From Rheinheimera lutimaris (GTDB taxonomy: Bacteria > Pseudomonadota > Gammaproteobacteria > Enterobacterales > Alteromonadaceae), in NCBI RefSeq assembly GCF_013283795.1, contig NZ_JABSOD010000003.1, forward strand, positions 186,001 to 250,000: a stretch of 64,000 nucleotides of DNA. The letters are read 5' to 3'. The position numbers and the translations under genes are program-made. The notes below the pieces were generated by a model that had not been told where the DNA came from, searched no databases, and saw only the letters and a program-made list of their open reading frames with translations. Shown here piece by piece: positions 26,341-34,731 of the stretch (position 1 is its first letter; each line of letters opens with the position of its first letter).

Positions 26341-27798
26341 TCAGCGGCTGTGGCAGTTTACTAATGTTTGATACTCATCAAAAGCAAAATGATCGGTCAT
26401 GCCGCTGATAAAATCCTGCAGCAAACGACAGCGATAATACAGCTCCAAAGCGCTGTCGTTTGCAGCCATTTGCGTCACTGCCAACTGATAGGCTGCCAGA
26501 TGTTTATTCGGCAAGCGATGTGCCAGCCGTTGTTGCTGCGGCAGATGATAAGCCCGGTTTTGTAATACCGCGTTAAAATCAGCCGCCGCCAACTGCAATA
26601 ACGGCAGATAACTGTCGAGTAAACCGGCAATAATACGAAAGCCCTGCAACTCCAGCGTTTCTACTTCGCTCTGGTTAAACACAAAGCGGCGAGCTACCTG
26701 TTTAAAGGTGGCCGTTATGGCATGGTATTGGCTGCCATCTTCCAGCAGGGCGCGGTTCAGGGTGCCGTGATATACCGCGTCGATATTGCCAATAAACTGC
26801 TGTGCGGCATGGCGCACCAACGGGTGGACCATACCTACGCGCAATTTGATAAAAAATTCTGAGGTTTTATTAATCGGCTCATCTGCCGCTTTATCCAGCG
26901 CGGCTTTTATCAGCGCCGAAAAGCTCTCACTGCCACTACTGTGGCTACTGATTAAACGTTGTTGTGGTTCCAGTTCAGTAAAAGCCTTATTTAGCTGCTG
27001 CGCCAGCTCAGCTAAGCTTAGCAAGCCTTTTTCTACCGCATCTTCCAGATCGGCCAGACAGTAGGAAATGTCGTCGGCGGCTTCCATAATGTAGGTTAAC
27101 GGATGACGGCAGTGCGCTGCGGTTTGCAGTTGTTGCCACAGGGTTTCGACCAGTTGCTGTTCGGCATAATAGTAGCCGGGCTTTTTCTGCAGATAGCTTT
27201 GGCTGTGGCTTTTATCCGGTTTGGCGGCGGTGCCGATACGGGTGTACTTTAAGATACAAGCCAGTTGCGAGAACGTCAGATTCATCCGCTGTAAGCTGTG
27301 CACCAGCCGTATCGCCTGGGCATTGCCTTCAAATTGTGCCAGCTCGGTGCTCAATGTCTGCCACAAGCTGTTGTGCTGCAGCTGATGCTGTGCCGTCAGT
27401 TGTGGTAATGCATTGCTAAACCAATGATTAATAGCGTTTTCGCCACTATGGCCAAATGGCGGGTTACCCACGTCGTGCAGCAGGCAGGCCATTTCTACCA
27501 GTGATTCAATCGGCCGCTCCAGATCGGTTAAGCCGTATTCTGCCTGCTCTTTGGCAGATAACAGCCGGAAAATGCTTTGTACAATAAAACGGCCGCTTTG
27601 CTGTACTTCCAGCGAATGGGTTAAGCGGCTGCGCACAGCGGCATTGCGCTCCAGCGGAAACACCTGGGTTTTTTGCTGTAAACGCCGCACCGCCGCTGAA
27701 TTAATAATACGGCCGCGGTCGCTTTCTACCGCCAGTTGCAACTCTGAGGTACGGCTTTGCAGTGGCCGGTCGGCTTTAATTTTCAGGCGAAAGTCCAT
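26341..27798 (-). CDS. dgt: dGTPase (deoxyguanosinetriphosphate triphosphohydrolase, HD superfamily)
   Basis: This 485-residue enzyme cleaves dGTP to deoxyguanosine and triphosphate. The metal-binding HD motif is in LLHDVGNPPFGHSGENAI, preceded by the family pattern RRLQQKTQVFPLERNAAVRSRLTHSLEV; a second conserved Asp lies in YIMEAADDISYCLADLEDAVEKG. Length is close to E. coli Dgt. It begins two bases after the HAD phosphatase stop codon, so the two form an operon. Dgt can limit phages by lowering dNTPs, but this arrangement looks like an ordinary housekeeping copy. Confidence 0.9.
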   Translation of the reverse strand: MDFRLKIKADRPLQSRTSELQLAVESDRGRIINSAAVRRLQQKTQVFPLERNAAVRSRLTHSLEVQQSGRFIVQSIFRLLSAKEQAEYGLTDLERPIESLVEMACLLHDVGNPPFGHSGENAINHWFSNALPQLTAQHQLQHNSLWQTLSTELAQFEGNAQAIRLVHSLQRMNLTFSQLACILKYTRIGTAAKPDKSHSQSYLQKKPGYYYAEQQLVETLWQQLQTAAHCRHPLTYIMEAADDISYCLADLEDAVEKGLLSLAELAQQLNKAFTELEPQQRLISSHSSGSESFSALIKAALDKAADEPINKTSEFFIKLRVGMVHPLVRHAAQQFIGNIDAVYHGTLNRALLEDGSQYHAITATFKQVARRFVFNQSEVETLELQGFRIIAGLLDSYLPLLQLAAADFNAVLQNRAYHLPQQQRLAHRLPNKHLAAYQLAVTQMAANDSALELYYRCRLLQDFISGMTDHFAFDEYQTLVNCHSR

Positions 27799-27800
27799 CG

Positions 27801-28466
27801 CTACTCCTTAGCTGAAGCTTGCAGCCAGTGCTGATAGTCAAACTCAGTAAAACAGCGGATTTTATGATCGGCAATATCAAATTTGCTGTGGTGCCATTCA
27901 TGCGCGGCCGGTATGGCAACCACTGTCATGCCGGCGGCTTTAGCGGCAGTAACGCCGGCAGATGAATCTTCAAACACTAAACAATGCTGCGGCGCTACGC
28001 CCAGCTTTTCGGCGGCTAACAGGTAAATGTCCGGTGCCGGTTTGCCTTGCTTTACCAGCTCAATATGACAACGGGCGTTAAAGTAATGCGTAATATTCAA
28101 CCGTTGCAGCGTGGTATCAAGCAGTAGTTTTGGTGAATTGGTGGCCACGGCAATTTTCAGCTGTTGTGCGGCAATGGCCTCTAATAGCGCCGGCAAGCCG
28201 GTTTTGGCGTTGCCCTCACTGGCGACGCCACTGGCGACAAAGTCGATAATACGCTGCTGTACCTGCGCCGGCGTCAGTTCAGGCCACGGCTGGTGCTGAT
28301 ACCAGTGCGCAATGACGCTGGCGGTAGTTAAGCCGGTGCTTTGCAATAACGGCGGCTGGTTAAAGTCGACGCCAAGGCCGCCTAAAATTTGCTGTTCGGC
28401 CTGATGCCACAACGGCTCTGAGTCGATCAGCACGCCGTCCATATCAAAAATAACTGCCTGAAACAC
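27801..28466 (-). CDS. hxpB: HAD-family sugar phosphatase (HxpB/YniC-like)
   Basis: This 221-residue phosphatase has the nucleophile Asp and general acid in FDMDGVLID, the conserved Thr/Ser in VATNSPKLLL, the Lys in KQGKPAPDIY and the acidic motif in CLVFEDSSAGVTAAKAAGM. These features and the EPLWHQAE cap sequence match 2-deoxyglucose-6-phosphate/hexitol phosphatases. The start is GTG at 28466, with a GGGGG run upstream; no ATG start precedes the nucleophile motif. It is the first gene of a two-gene operon with dgt, and lies immediately beside the left edge of the AT-rich three-gene cassette. Confidence 0.83.
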   Translation of the reverse strand: MFQAVIFDMDGVLIDSEPLWHQAEQQILGGLGVDFNQPPLLQSTGLTTASVIAHWYQHQPWPELTPAQVQQRIIDFVASGVASEGNAKTGLPALLEAIAAQQLKIAVATNSPKLLLDTTLQRLNITHYFNARCHIELVKQGKPAPDIYLLAAEKLGVAPQHCLVFEDSSAGVTAAKAAGMTVVAIPAAHEWHHSKFDIADHKIRCFTEFDYQHWLQASAKE

Positions 28467-28610
28467 CGCGCCCCCAGAATTTCATACGAACATGATCGAC
28501 TAACGATATTTAACTTACAAAAAACTGCCTGCGTTATGGCATAGCCAAGCTCGTGCCAAAATATAACTAAATGAAATCACTTTGATACTTGATATTGCAA
28601 ATGCATGCGG
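28467..28610. other. Left edge of the AT-rich cassette
   Basis: This 144-base stretch between the HAD phosphatase start and the end of the P-loop ATPase gene changes abruptly to AT-rich sequence from about 28485. I see no integrase, terminal repeat or duplicated target site, so the boundary is judged by composition only. Confidence 0.35.
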
Positions 28611-30023
28611 CTAACGGTTTCTGGGCTTCACGCCACCCCGACGTCCGAGTTTAAAACCTACCCTGTAGAGATCTGGCATATCGATCCTGCCGTCTTTTTT
28701 GGTTTCAATCATACCGAGCCTTTGCAAATCCTGGCGAATTCCATCCCAACCTCGCTCAGCGTGTTGGGCTGGCAACCGATCAGACTCTATACCTGACGGG
28801 CCCATAGGAAACTGTACTGTCCAGCGATCTTCTAAGATCGAGTACTCACACGGAACAGTGACCCCGGATAGTGGAGACATTACGTCTTTAATCCAAGGGA
28901 AATCCTCTGCTAATTCATTTACTCTAATATCTGATGCCTGCAATATTCCCCTTTTAATGCTCTCGTAATGCAATGCATAGGTATGTTGTGGGTATCGGTC
29001 TAAAGAATCTTCCGTTGCTTGGTTTATTGCAGCAAGAAATGAGCGCGGGGACGTAAGTCCTCTTCCGTCAGATAAATGGCTTACAGACCAAGTGTATGGG
29101 ACTCCTCGACGAGGGTCGTTTCCCATCCAGGGGCCTGCTAAAAATGCAAATGCTTTTCTCTGCAACTCATTGTCTCTCTTCAAGTCATCAGGTAGAAACC
29201 AGATTCCTTCCCTTTGACTAAGCTCCATTCCAACATGCTCCGTCAAGGCATTTCGAAGTGTTTGCCCACTGCTTCCCTGAGCATTAATAAACCACTGCCA
29301 TAACAACCCATGTAGATCGTGCCGAGCCCAACTAAGTTCAGCTTTGGATGCTTGTAACTTAGCCGCGTCTGGAAAATTAAACACAGTCCTTTCAGCTTGG
29401 TCTTCACGTAAAAAGACTTTCCCGTATAATCCGGAAAAAGACTTTAACCAAAGTAATGTACGCAGCAACCCCCGCACAATTTCATCCATTTTTTTCCAAT
29501 CATGGCTTGTACGATCAAGTGCATCAAAAACTATCAAACCTTTCCAATCTCTTTGACGAAGCATAAGGTTTGAAGCTGCCTCAGGCTCATTTTTCAACCA
29601 GGAAATGGTTTGTTCCCAGTTATCCTTAGGTATGCTATTTCCGGTTTCCTTGGCAACCCATCGTAGAATTACGGCACGCCAAATATCATATGGATCGATG
29701 GCTTTATCCACCAAAAAATGAAACGAATCTTGATTAGGGTAATCAACACTTTCTCGAGTTGAGAAACCAACTTGGGATTTGAGGCCGTCTAATTCTGGAA
29801 TTAATAAACCTATTGTTTTTCTTAATTGTGGTGACTGTAATGCCGATGTCCAGAAAGTTTTACCTACGCCACGACCGCCAATTACAACACTGGCCTCCAG
29901 TTTAAGCGCTTTAATATGTGATGGAGGTACATACAAAGTCCCAGGTACAGGCTCTTCTCCATGGCTAATGGGGTTAAGTTGAGCACCAAGAATCGCATTA
30001 CGTAAGTCGGTTACTTCACTCAT
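28611..30023 (-). CDS. P-loop ATPase of the HEPN/ParA cassette
   Basis: This 470-residue soluble protein has a Walker A motif GGRGVGKT (residues 49-56) and a Walker B in WKGLIVFDALDR (about 160-171, with Asp167 and Asp170), then FLREDQ, which could supply a sensor or finger Arg. The C terminus (about 425-465: GWDGIRQDLQRLGMIETKKD) looks like a winged helix, and the end is very basic (KLGRRGGVKPRNR). I infer an AAA/STAND-like NTPase that may bind nucleic acid. The ATG at 30023 is chosen because GGAGG precedes it. It overlaps the ParA-like stop by eight bases, so expression is coupled. I do not recognise a named family. The base composition is AT-richer than the flanks. Confidence 0.75.
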   Translation of the reverse strand: MSEVTDLRNAILGAQLNPISHGEEPVPGTLYVPPSHIKALKLEASVVIGGRGVGKTFWTSALQSPQLRKTIGLLIPELDGLKSQVGFSTRESVDYPNQDSFHFLVDKAIDPYDIWRAVILRWVAKETGNSIPKDNWEQTISWLKNEPEAASNLMLRQRDWKGLIVFDALDRTSHDWKKMDEIVRGLLRTLLWLKSFSGLYGKVFLREDQAERTVFNFPDAAKLQASKAELSWARHDLHGLLWQWFINAQGSSGQTLRNALTEHVGMELSQREGIWFLPDDLKRDNELQRKAFAFLAGPWMGNDPRRGVPYTWSVSHLSDGRGLTSPRSFLAAINQATEDSLDRYPQHTYALHYESIKRGILQASDIRVNELAEDFPWIKDVMSPLSGVTVPCEYSILEDRWTVQFPMGPSGIESDRLPAQHAERGWDGIRQDLQRLGMIETKKDGRIDMPDLYRVGFKLGRRGGVKPRNR

Positions 30024-31314
30024 CAACTTCCTCCGAAATCGTATTTGACAAACCATTGACCAAATCACCAAAAATTGACTGAACGACTACGCTGTCGATT
30101 GAGAGAATTCGGCCATGTAAAGAGCTTACTCCAGCAAAACTTCGGTGCCAATGAACGACCCAGGGGTTATGGGGCGCAGTCTCATCACTCACCTCAAAGT
30201 TCCAAGCATTCGATGCTAATTCGCCTGCAGGTATATCATCATATTGCGTTTCAGCCATTAGGTTGTATGCTCGATCACGCAGCCTTTCAATATAGGGTAT
30301 GGTATCTACATCTGGAGTTAAAGCGGAAACAACTTGAAAACGCTCACGTATTGTTTCAATAACACCAGCCCTACACCAGTGTTCAAATAAGATCCTGTAA
30401 CCATTCCATGTTTGGTTACCATCAACTGCAAACAACAAGATCAATTTGGCGCCCAATTCAGTAACACAGCTTGCCGCTACTTCGTCTATACCAGCTCTAG
30501 AGTCAATCAAAATTACATCGGGTTGATAACTAGTCTCAAGTTCGTCAATTAGACGATGCAAACGCTTTGACCAAGCCTCCTTGGTGCCATCCGATTTAAG
30601 TTTAGGCATCCATATTCGACTGAGTTTCGATATATATTCTCCCGGCTCTGCTCCGTGTGCAGGTACTACATAAATCTGACCATCATGCGATAAATCACTG
30701 GTAGCAACCATACTCTGAATGACGGCATTTCCATTATCGACTAAGTCTTCCAATAACCAGTCTGTAATGCCGAAGTTTGGCTGTTTACTTTCGGGTAATA
30801 ATGCAGTTGAAAGACCTGGGGATTCGAGATCTAAATCGAGGATAAGTACTTTTTTACCCGATTGAGCTAAAGACCATGCCGAGGCTGCAAGGGCAGATGA
30901 ACGGCCAACACCGCCTTTAATGGAGAAAAACACGACTCTTGGTGATCTAATGGATGCTGGCTGAATAGACGCCCAGTCAGTTTCTGTCGCCAACCTATCT
31001 ACTACAAATACTTCAGGAAAACCCTCAAGGTTATACTGTGGCGCTCCTAAGCAAGCAGCCTGAACATCTTTCTCATACAAAACAGATTTATCTACAGACC
31101 AACAATGAGGCTTCAGCTTTGGTATTAGTGAGCCTAATAAATCATTCAAGTGGCACTGTTTCTCTTTATCGTCTTTCCACCTTTCGTCAACTATCAGCCG
31201 AACTCTACCATTAAGGTCTCTGTTAATGGCTATGGCACCCATAGCGCTAATTTCTGTAGCCTTTTTGGTAAACTCATCCCGAACAATGTTGACGATGTTA
31301 TCAAAAGTAATCAT
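30016..31314 (-). CDS. ParA/MinD-like ATPase with an extra N-terminal domain
   Basis: This 432-residue protein has an unrecognised N-terminal domain (about 1-105), then a SIMIBI-class ATPase domain: deviant Walker A KGGVGRSS (Lys133, with Arg138 where classic P-loops have Lys), the A-prime motif VLILDLDLESPG, and Walker B DVILIDSRAG. ParA/MinD proteins dimerise on ATP and bind DNA or membranes; no amphipathic membrane tail is obvious here. It overlaps the HEPN-like gene by four bases (ATGA) and the P-loop gene by eight, so all three are translationally coupled. No ParB or plasmid-partition site is visible, which argues against a partition role. Confidence 0.8.
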   Translation of the reverse strand: MITFDNIVNIVRDEFTKKATEISAMGAIAINRDLNGRVRLIVDERWKDDKEKQCHLNDLLGSLIPKLKPHCWSVDKSVLYEKDVQAACLGAPQYNLEGFPEVFVVDRLATETDWASIQPASIRSPRVVFFSIKGGVGRSSALAASAWSLAQSGKKVLILDLDLESPGLSTALLPESKQPNFGITDWLLEDLVDNGNAVIQSMVATSDLSHDGQIYVVPAHGAEPGEYISKLSRIWMPKLKSDGTKEAWSKRLHRLIDELETSYQPDVILIDSRAGIDEVAASCVTELGAKLILLFAVDGNQTWNGYRILFEHWCRAGVIETIRERFQVVSALTPDVDTIPYIERLRDRAYNLMAETQYDDIPAGELASNAWNFEVSDETAPHNPWVVHWHRSFAGVSSLHGRILSIDSVVVQSIFGDLVNGLSNTISEEVDE

Positions 31315-31733
31315 AGCAAGCCCTCAATTTGAGCCTTTTTGATTAATGAGTTTACTGAATGAGCTGCAGATTTATGAGGATCGACGTAAGCAGCATTGAA
31401 ATTTCCTTTACTAGCATAGCGATTGGATACATCCCAATTATGAAAAGGATTTTCTGCTGCTATTGTGTATTTAGACCCATCAACATACCCACTTCTGTAA
31501 GCTTCAAAACGATCCCACGTACCGTTGGCGTGCACTCTGTCGACACGACTACTTGGCCAGTCTCTAACCGAATCCCAATAGTTTCCCGGATCAAATTTGT
31601 ACATCAAGAGCTTTAAACCACATTCCGCAGAATATCCATACAATTGATCCGCATTCGCTAACCGCCCGTCTTCATAAAGGCAATCTGCATCTTCTAAATG
31701 TCTCGAGTGAGCATCCAACAAATCAGCGTGCAT
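31311..31733 (-). CDS. HEPN-like small protein
   Basis: This 140-residue, mostly helical protein has the pattern typical of HEPN-fold proteins: a first helix pair with HLEDADCLYEDGRLANADQL and YGYSAECGLKLLMYKF (residues 12-47), then a later NPFHNWDVSNRYAS segment (95-108). R63 and H68 in RVDRVH fit the R-x4-H arrangement of HEPN ribonucleases, although that pair lies earlier than in many members. HEPN proteins often act as RNases or as nucleotide-transfer partners in toxin-antitoxin and defence systems. It is the first gene of the coupled cassette, preceded by a clear promoter and a 14-base palindrome. Function in this context is inferred. Confidence 0.65.
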   Translation of the reverse strand: MHADLLDAHSRHLEDADCLYEDGRLANADQLYGYSAECGLKLLMYKFDPGNYWDSVRDWPSSRVDRVHANGTWDRFEAYRSGYVDGSKYTIAAENPFHNWDVSNRYASKGNFNAAYVDPHKSAAHSVNSLIKKAQIEGLL

Positions 31734-31772
31734 ATTTCGTTGTTTCCCTCTAACACGAACTAAATCATCAAT

Positions 31773-31786
31773 CTTAGTTAACTAAG
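31773..31786. promoter_or_regulatory. Perfect palindrome in the cassette leader
   Basis: CTTAGTTAACTAAG is a perfect 14-base palindrome, 40 bases upstream of the HEPN-like start and just downstream of the predicted transcription start. A dimeric repressor site is the simplest reading. Confidence 0.5.
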
Positions 31787-31827
31787 TATCTTCCTGATCG
31801 AGCTGAGAGAATAACAGATGGTTCAAG

Positions 31828-31855
31828 ATGTTAGAAACCCAATTTTAATTGTCAA
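31828..31855 (-). promoter_or_regulatory. Predicted sigma-70 promoter of the three-gene cassette
   Basis: On the minus strand a perfect -35 (TTGACA, 31850-31855) lies 16 bases from a -10-like TAACAT (31828-31833). Transcription would start near 31821, about 90 bases before the first gene. Confidence 0.5.
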
Positions 31856-31912
31856 AAGACAGTTTCAGATTCCCTAATAATGCGCATCGGGACCATAGAC
31901 TATTATTGTCTG

Positions 31913-32509
31913 CTACAACCAGCCCTTTTGCCGGGCAATGCGGGCGGCATCGATGCGGTTGGCGGCGTTAAGTTTGCTAATGGCTTCTGACAGATAATTG
32001 CGCGCTGTGCCCTCGGCAATATACAGCGCGCCGGCAATTTCGCTGGTGCTTTTGCCTTCGCTTGCCAGGCGCAGTGCCTGGCGCTCTTTGTCGCTGAGCG
32101 GGTCTTGTTCGCCCAGCGAGTTTAGCAGTAATTCACTGTCTACCACCCGCTTACCGGCCATTACCTGCTGTATCGCCTGTACCAGTTGCTCTACCGGGGC
32201 ATCTTTTAATAAAAAGCCGCCCACGCCGGCATCTATCGCCCGTTTTACATAGCCTGCACGGCCAAAGGTGGTAACAATAACCACTTTGGTCGCCAATTTG
32301 TGCTGCTGGATATACTGTGCCAACTCAATACCGCTTTTGCCCGGCATTTCAATATCACTTAGCAGTAAATCAAAGCTTTGTTGCTTTAGCAACGTAAGTG
32401 CTGCATTGCCATCGGCCGCTTCTGTTACCGTAAAGCCCGCCTCCAGCCGCAACAGGCTGGCCAGTGCGGTGCGGATCATGGCCTGATCTTCAGCCAGTAA
32501 AATGTTCAT
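31913..32509 (-). CDS. LuxR/NarL-type response regulator (DesR-like)
   Basis: This 198-residue regulator has a receiver domain with the phospho-acceptor Asp in LLLSDIEMPGKSG, acidic pocket AEDQ, conserved Thr in VIVTTFG and Lys in FLLKDAP, then a LuxR-type helix-turn-helix (LSDKERQALRLASEGKSTSEIAG, NYLSEAISKLNA). The ATG at 32509 has AGGA upstream; an ATG at 32527 overlapping the kinase stop as ATGA is an alternative. It forms an operon with the histidine kinase gene. The divergent hydrolase/ABC operon is the probable target, with an inverted repeat in the shared promoter region. Confidence 0.87.
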   Translation of the reverse strand: MNILLAEDQAMIRTALASLLRLEAGFTVTEAADGNAALTLLKQQSFDLLLSDIEMPGKSGIELAQYIQQHKLATKVVIVTTFGRAGYVKRAIDAGVGGFLLKDAPVEQLVQAIQQVMAGKRVVDSELLLNSLGEQDPLSDKERQALRLASEGKSTSEIAGALYIAEGTARNYLSEAISKLNAANRIDAARIARQKGWL

Positions 32510-32523
32510 TGCGTAGCTTCCTG

Positions 32524-33600
32524 TCATAGTGCGTTGTCTTGCAGTGGCAGTTGAATACGGGCTGTTACACCATCATGTTGTTGCAGCGCCAGGCTGGCGC
32601 CGATAGCGGCTAAACGTTCGCGTAAGCCGGCAATACCATTGCCCTCTTTAATCTCAATGGCCTGGCCGTTATCGTTTAGGCAAATGCTAAACTCATTACC
32701 TTGCTGCAAAAAGCTCAGGCTGCAACTGTCGCCTTTGCTGTGGCGAATCACATTGGTAACCAATTCTGTCAGTGCCAAAATCAGTGCCGTTTCCCGCCTG
32801 GCATCTAACTGAGGTATGTCGCCTTTTAACACCGCCTGAAAACCGGCATCACGCAAACGGCTGAGCAATTTAGTTATTTCGGCTGCCAACCCCTGATGTT
32901 TATAGCCCGACACACTTTGCCGCACCTGGCTTAAGGCATCGCGTGCTATCTGGCTTAGTTCGCTAAGCTGTTGCTGCGCCGCGTCAGTGTGCTGGCGTGC
33001 CAGCAGTTTTTCCGCTAAATCGGCCTTTAAAATAATGCTGGATAAGGTGTGGCCCAGAATATCGTGCAAATCACGGGCAATGCGTTCGCGCTCTACCATG
33101 GTGGCCAGCTGTTTAATCTCATCTTCGCTTTGCAGCTCAGCCAGGCGGTGTTTGTGTTTGGCTTGTTCAGCGCGGCCCAACAAGCTTACAGCCAGCACTA
33201 TCGGCACGCCCATAATAAGAAACAAGTTCCAGTGAATGGTCAGTGTCAAATCCAATGTTACCAACAAGGTGATAAGCAGGGCCATCAGCAACAAAAAGCG
33301 CCGCAGTGGATAGGCAAAGCCGATAAAAAAGCCGGCATAGGCGAACATTGAGATAGAGCCTGGGTTAACCGGGGTGATAAGCGTAGCAACCACTATGATA
33401 CCGGCTATCGGCCAGTGCATGTCGCGGCGACTGCAGCGATAGGCCCAAAAGTAGCAAAACAGAAACAACAACAAGGCCGCCGCCATACTCAGGTACTGCC
33501 ATAGCGTAAAGCGCACGGTAAAAAGCGGAATAATATAAAAAATAAGGTTTATCAGATAAACCCAGCTCAGTTTACTTTCCAGTCTATCGTATGGCGTCAT
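32524..33600 (-). CDS. DesK-like sensor histidine kinase
   Basis: This 358-residue membrane kinase has about five hydrophobic segments within residues 12-150 and no large periplasmic domain, as in DesK/LiaS-type intramembrane sensors. The HisKA_3 site is ERIARDLHDILGHTLSS with the phosphorylated His in DLHD. The ATP domain shows ALTELVTNVIRHSKG and NDNGQAIEIKEGNGIAGLRERL. It is coupled to the response regulator gene. Systems of this type commonly sense membrane or antibiotic stress and switch on an adjacent ABC exporter, which is present on the other side of the promoter. Confidence 0.88.
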   Translation of the reverse strand: MTPYDRLESKLSWVYLINLIFYIIPLFTVRFTLWQYLSMAAALLLFLFCYFWAYRCSRRDMHWPIAGIIVVATLITPVNPGSISMFAYAGFFIGFAYPLRRFLLLMALLITLLVTLDLTLTIHWNLFLIMGVPIVLAVSLLGRAEQAKHKHRLAELQSEDEIKQLATMVERERIARDLHDILGHTLSSIILKADLAEKLLARQHTDAAQQQLSELSQIARDALSQVRQSVSGYKHQGLAAEITKLLSRLRDAGFQAVLKGDIPQLDARRETALILALTELVTNVIRHSKGDSCSLSFLQQGNEFSICLNDNGQAIEIKEGNGIAGLRERLAAIGASLALQQHDGVTARIQLPLQDNAL

Positions 33601-33687
33601 TGCTCGCTCCCGCTATCGGCAGGCGGTCAGTGTAATCAGTAACATGGCCTTAGCGCCAGTGACAAAGGTCATATTACGCGGTGGCAT

Positions 33688-33710
33688 TTGTCATGGCCAA
33701 CTGATGACAA
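33688..33710. promoter_or_regulatory. Inverted repeat in the kinase/hydrolase divergent promoter
   Basis: TTGTCAT and ATGACAA form a perfect seven-base inverted repeat around nine bases. A related TGACAAAGGTCA stretch lies just upstream (33659-33670). This is a plausible binding site for the LuxR-type regulator encoded alongside. Confidence 0.45.
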
Positions 33711-33789
33711 GCGTTAGCTGTGCCCGCCAGCTCTGACGCCTAAACTGGCCGCATCAACATCACACAACAACTCTAACAGGGCATACAAG

Positions 33790-34731
33790 ATGAAACCATT
33801 CAACACAACACTACGCACGCTGGTTCTGGCACTGGGTTTAACCGGCAGCTTAGTTAGCCTGGCAGCCACAGCAGCGCAAACGCCAGAGCCGGTGGCAGCA
33901 ACACAGCAACAACAAAGTTGCGCCTGCTTTGACGTTAAAGTGCTCGGTCAGGGGCCGGCAGTTATCTTGATACCGGGCGTGGCATCGTCCGGCGACGTTT
34001 GGCAAAGCACTGTCGAGACACTACAGGCCGATTATCAGCTGCATATTTTTACTTTGGCTGGTTTTGCCGGAGTAAAACCTATACCAATGCAAAGCTGGGG
34101 CGAGGGCTACCTGGCAATACAGCAGCAGGCTATTTTGCGTTATATCAGTGAACAACAGCTGGACAAACCGGTGGTTATCGGCCACTCGTTGGGCGGTTAT
34201 CTGGCGCTGGCCTTAGCCGCTAAGGCGCCAGAGCAAATTGGCGGCGCGATTAACGTCGATGGTTTACCGGCGCTGGGTGCATTGTTTGCTCAAGGTAACG
34301 GGCAAACCGGTACCACAACAGGCGATAGCAAACCACAGCAAAACCGGGGCGGCTTTGACCCGATGAGTATGGCGAAAAGCATGGCAAACAATGAGCAATG
34401 GCAACAGCGTATAGTGGCCGATATGTACCGCTCGGATGGCGCTACCTCAGGCCGGGTAATGGGCGAGCTGATGCGGGCCGATTTACGGCCACAGCTTGGC
34501 AAAATCCGCGTACCGGTGCTAACCCTGGGTGCACTGCAGCATGGCGCGCCCTACAGTACGCCGGAGCAGGTGCAGAAAAACTATGAAAATCAGTTAGCTA
34601 ATGCCCCCGCGCAATATCACAGCTTTGCGTTTGCCCCTGAGTCTAAGCACTTTATTATGGCCGATGCGCCACAGTGGTTAAACCAGCAAATTCAGCAGTT
34701 TTTGCAACACAACCGCAGTGGAGCTTTGTAA
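33790..34731 (+). CDS. Exported alpha/beta hydrolase
   Basis: This 313-residue protein has a signal peptide (residues 1-28, ending ATAAQ) and an alpha/beta-hydrolase fold: VILIPGVASSGDVW near the oxyanion hole, nucleophile Ser in GHSLGGY, and catalytic His in PESKHFIMAD. A Gln/Pro-rich stretch and paired Cys (SCACF) follow the signal. It lies 58 bases after the ribosome-proximal intergenic repeat, and its stop codon overlaps the ABC ATPase start by one base, so the hydrolase and transporter are co-expressed. Substrate unknown; a role in detoxifying or trimming the compound handled by the exporter is a guess. Confidence 0.82.
   Translation: MKPFNTTLRTLVLALGLTGSLVSLAATAAQTPEPVAATQQQQSCACFDVKVLGQGPAVILIPGVASSGDVWQSTVETLQADYQLHIFTLAGFAGVKPIPMQSWGEGYLAIQQQAILRYISEQQLDKPVVIGHSLGGYLALALAAKAPEQIGGAINVDGLPALGALFAQGNGQTGTTTGDSKPQQNRGGFDPMSMAKSMANNEQWQQRIVADMYRSDGATSGRVMGELMRADLRPQLGKIRVPVLTLGALQHGAPYSTPEQVQKNYENQLANAPAQYHSFAFAPESKHFIMADAPQWLNQQIQQFLQHNRSGAL

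Noticed and set aside
26341-27798. dGTPase as part of a defence island with the three-gene cassette
   Set aside because: It is in an operon with a HAD phosphatase, has normal composition and looks like housekeeping dgt. It is next to the cassette but on the other side of the composition boundary.
28467-31912. Attachment sites or target duplications flanking the three-gene cassette
   Set aside because: I compared the two intergenic edges by eye and found no shared direct repeat, tRNA end or integrase.
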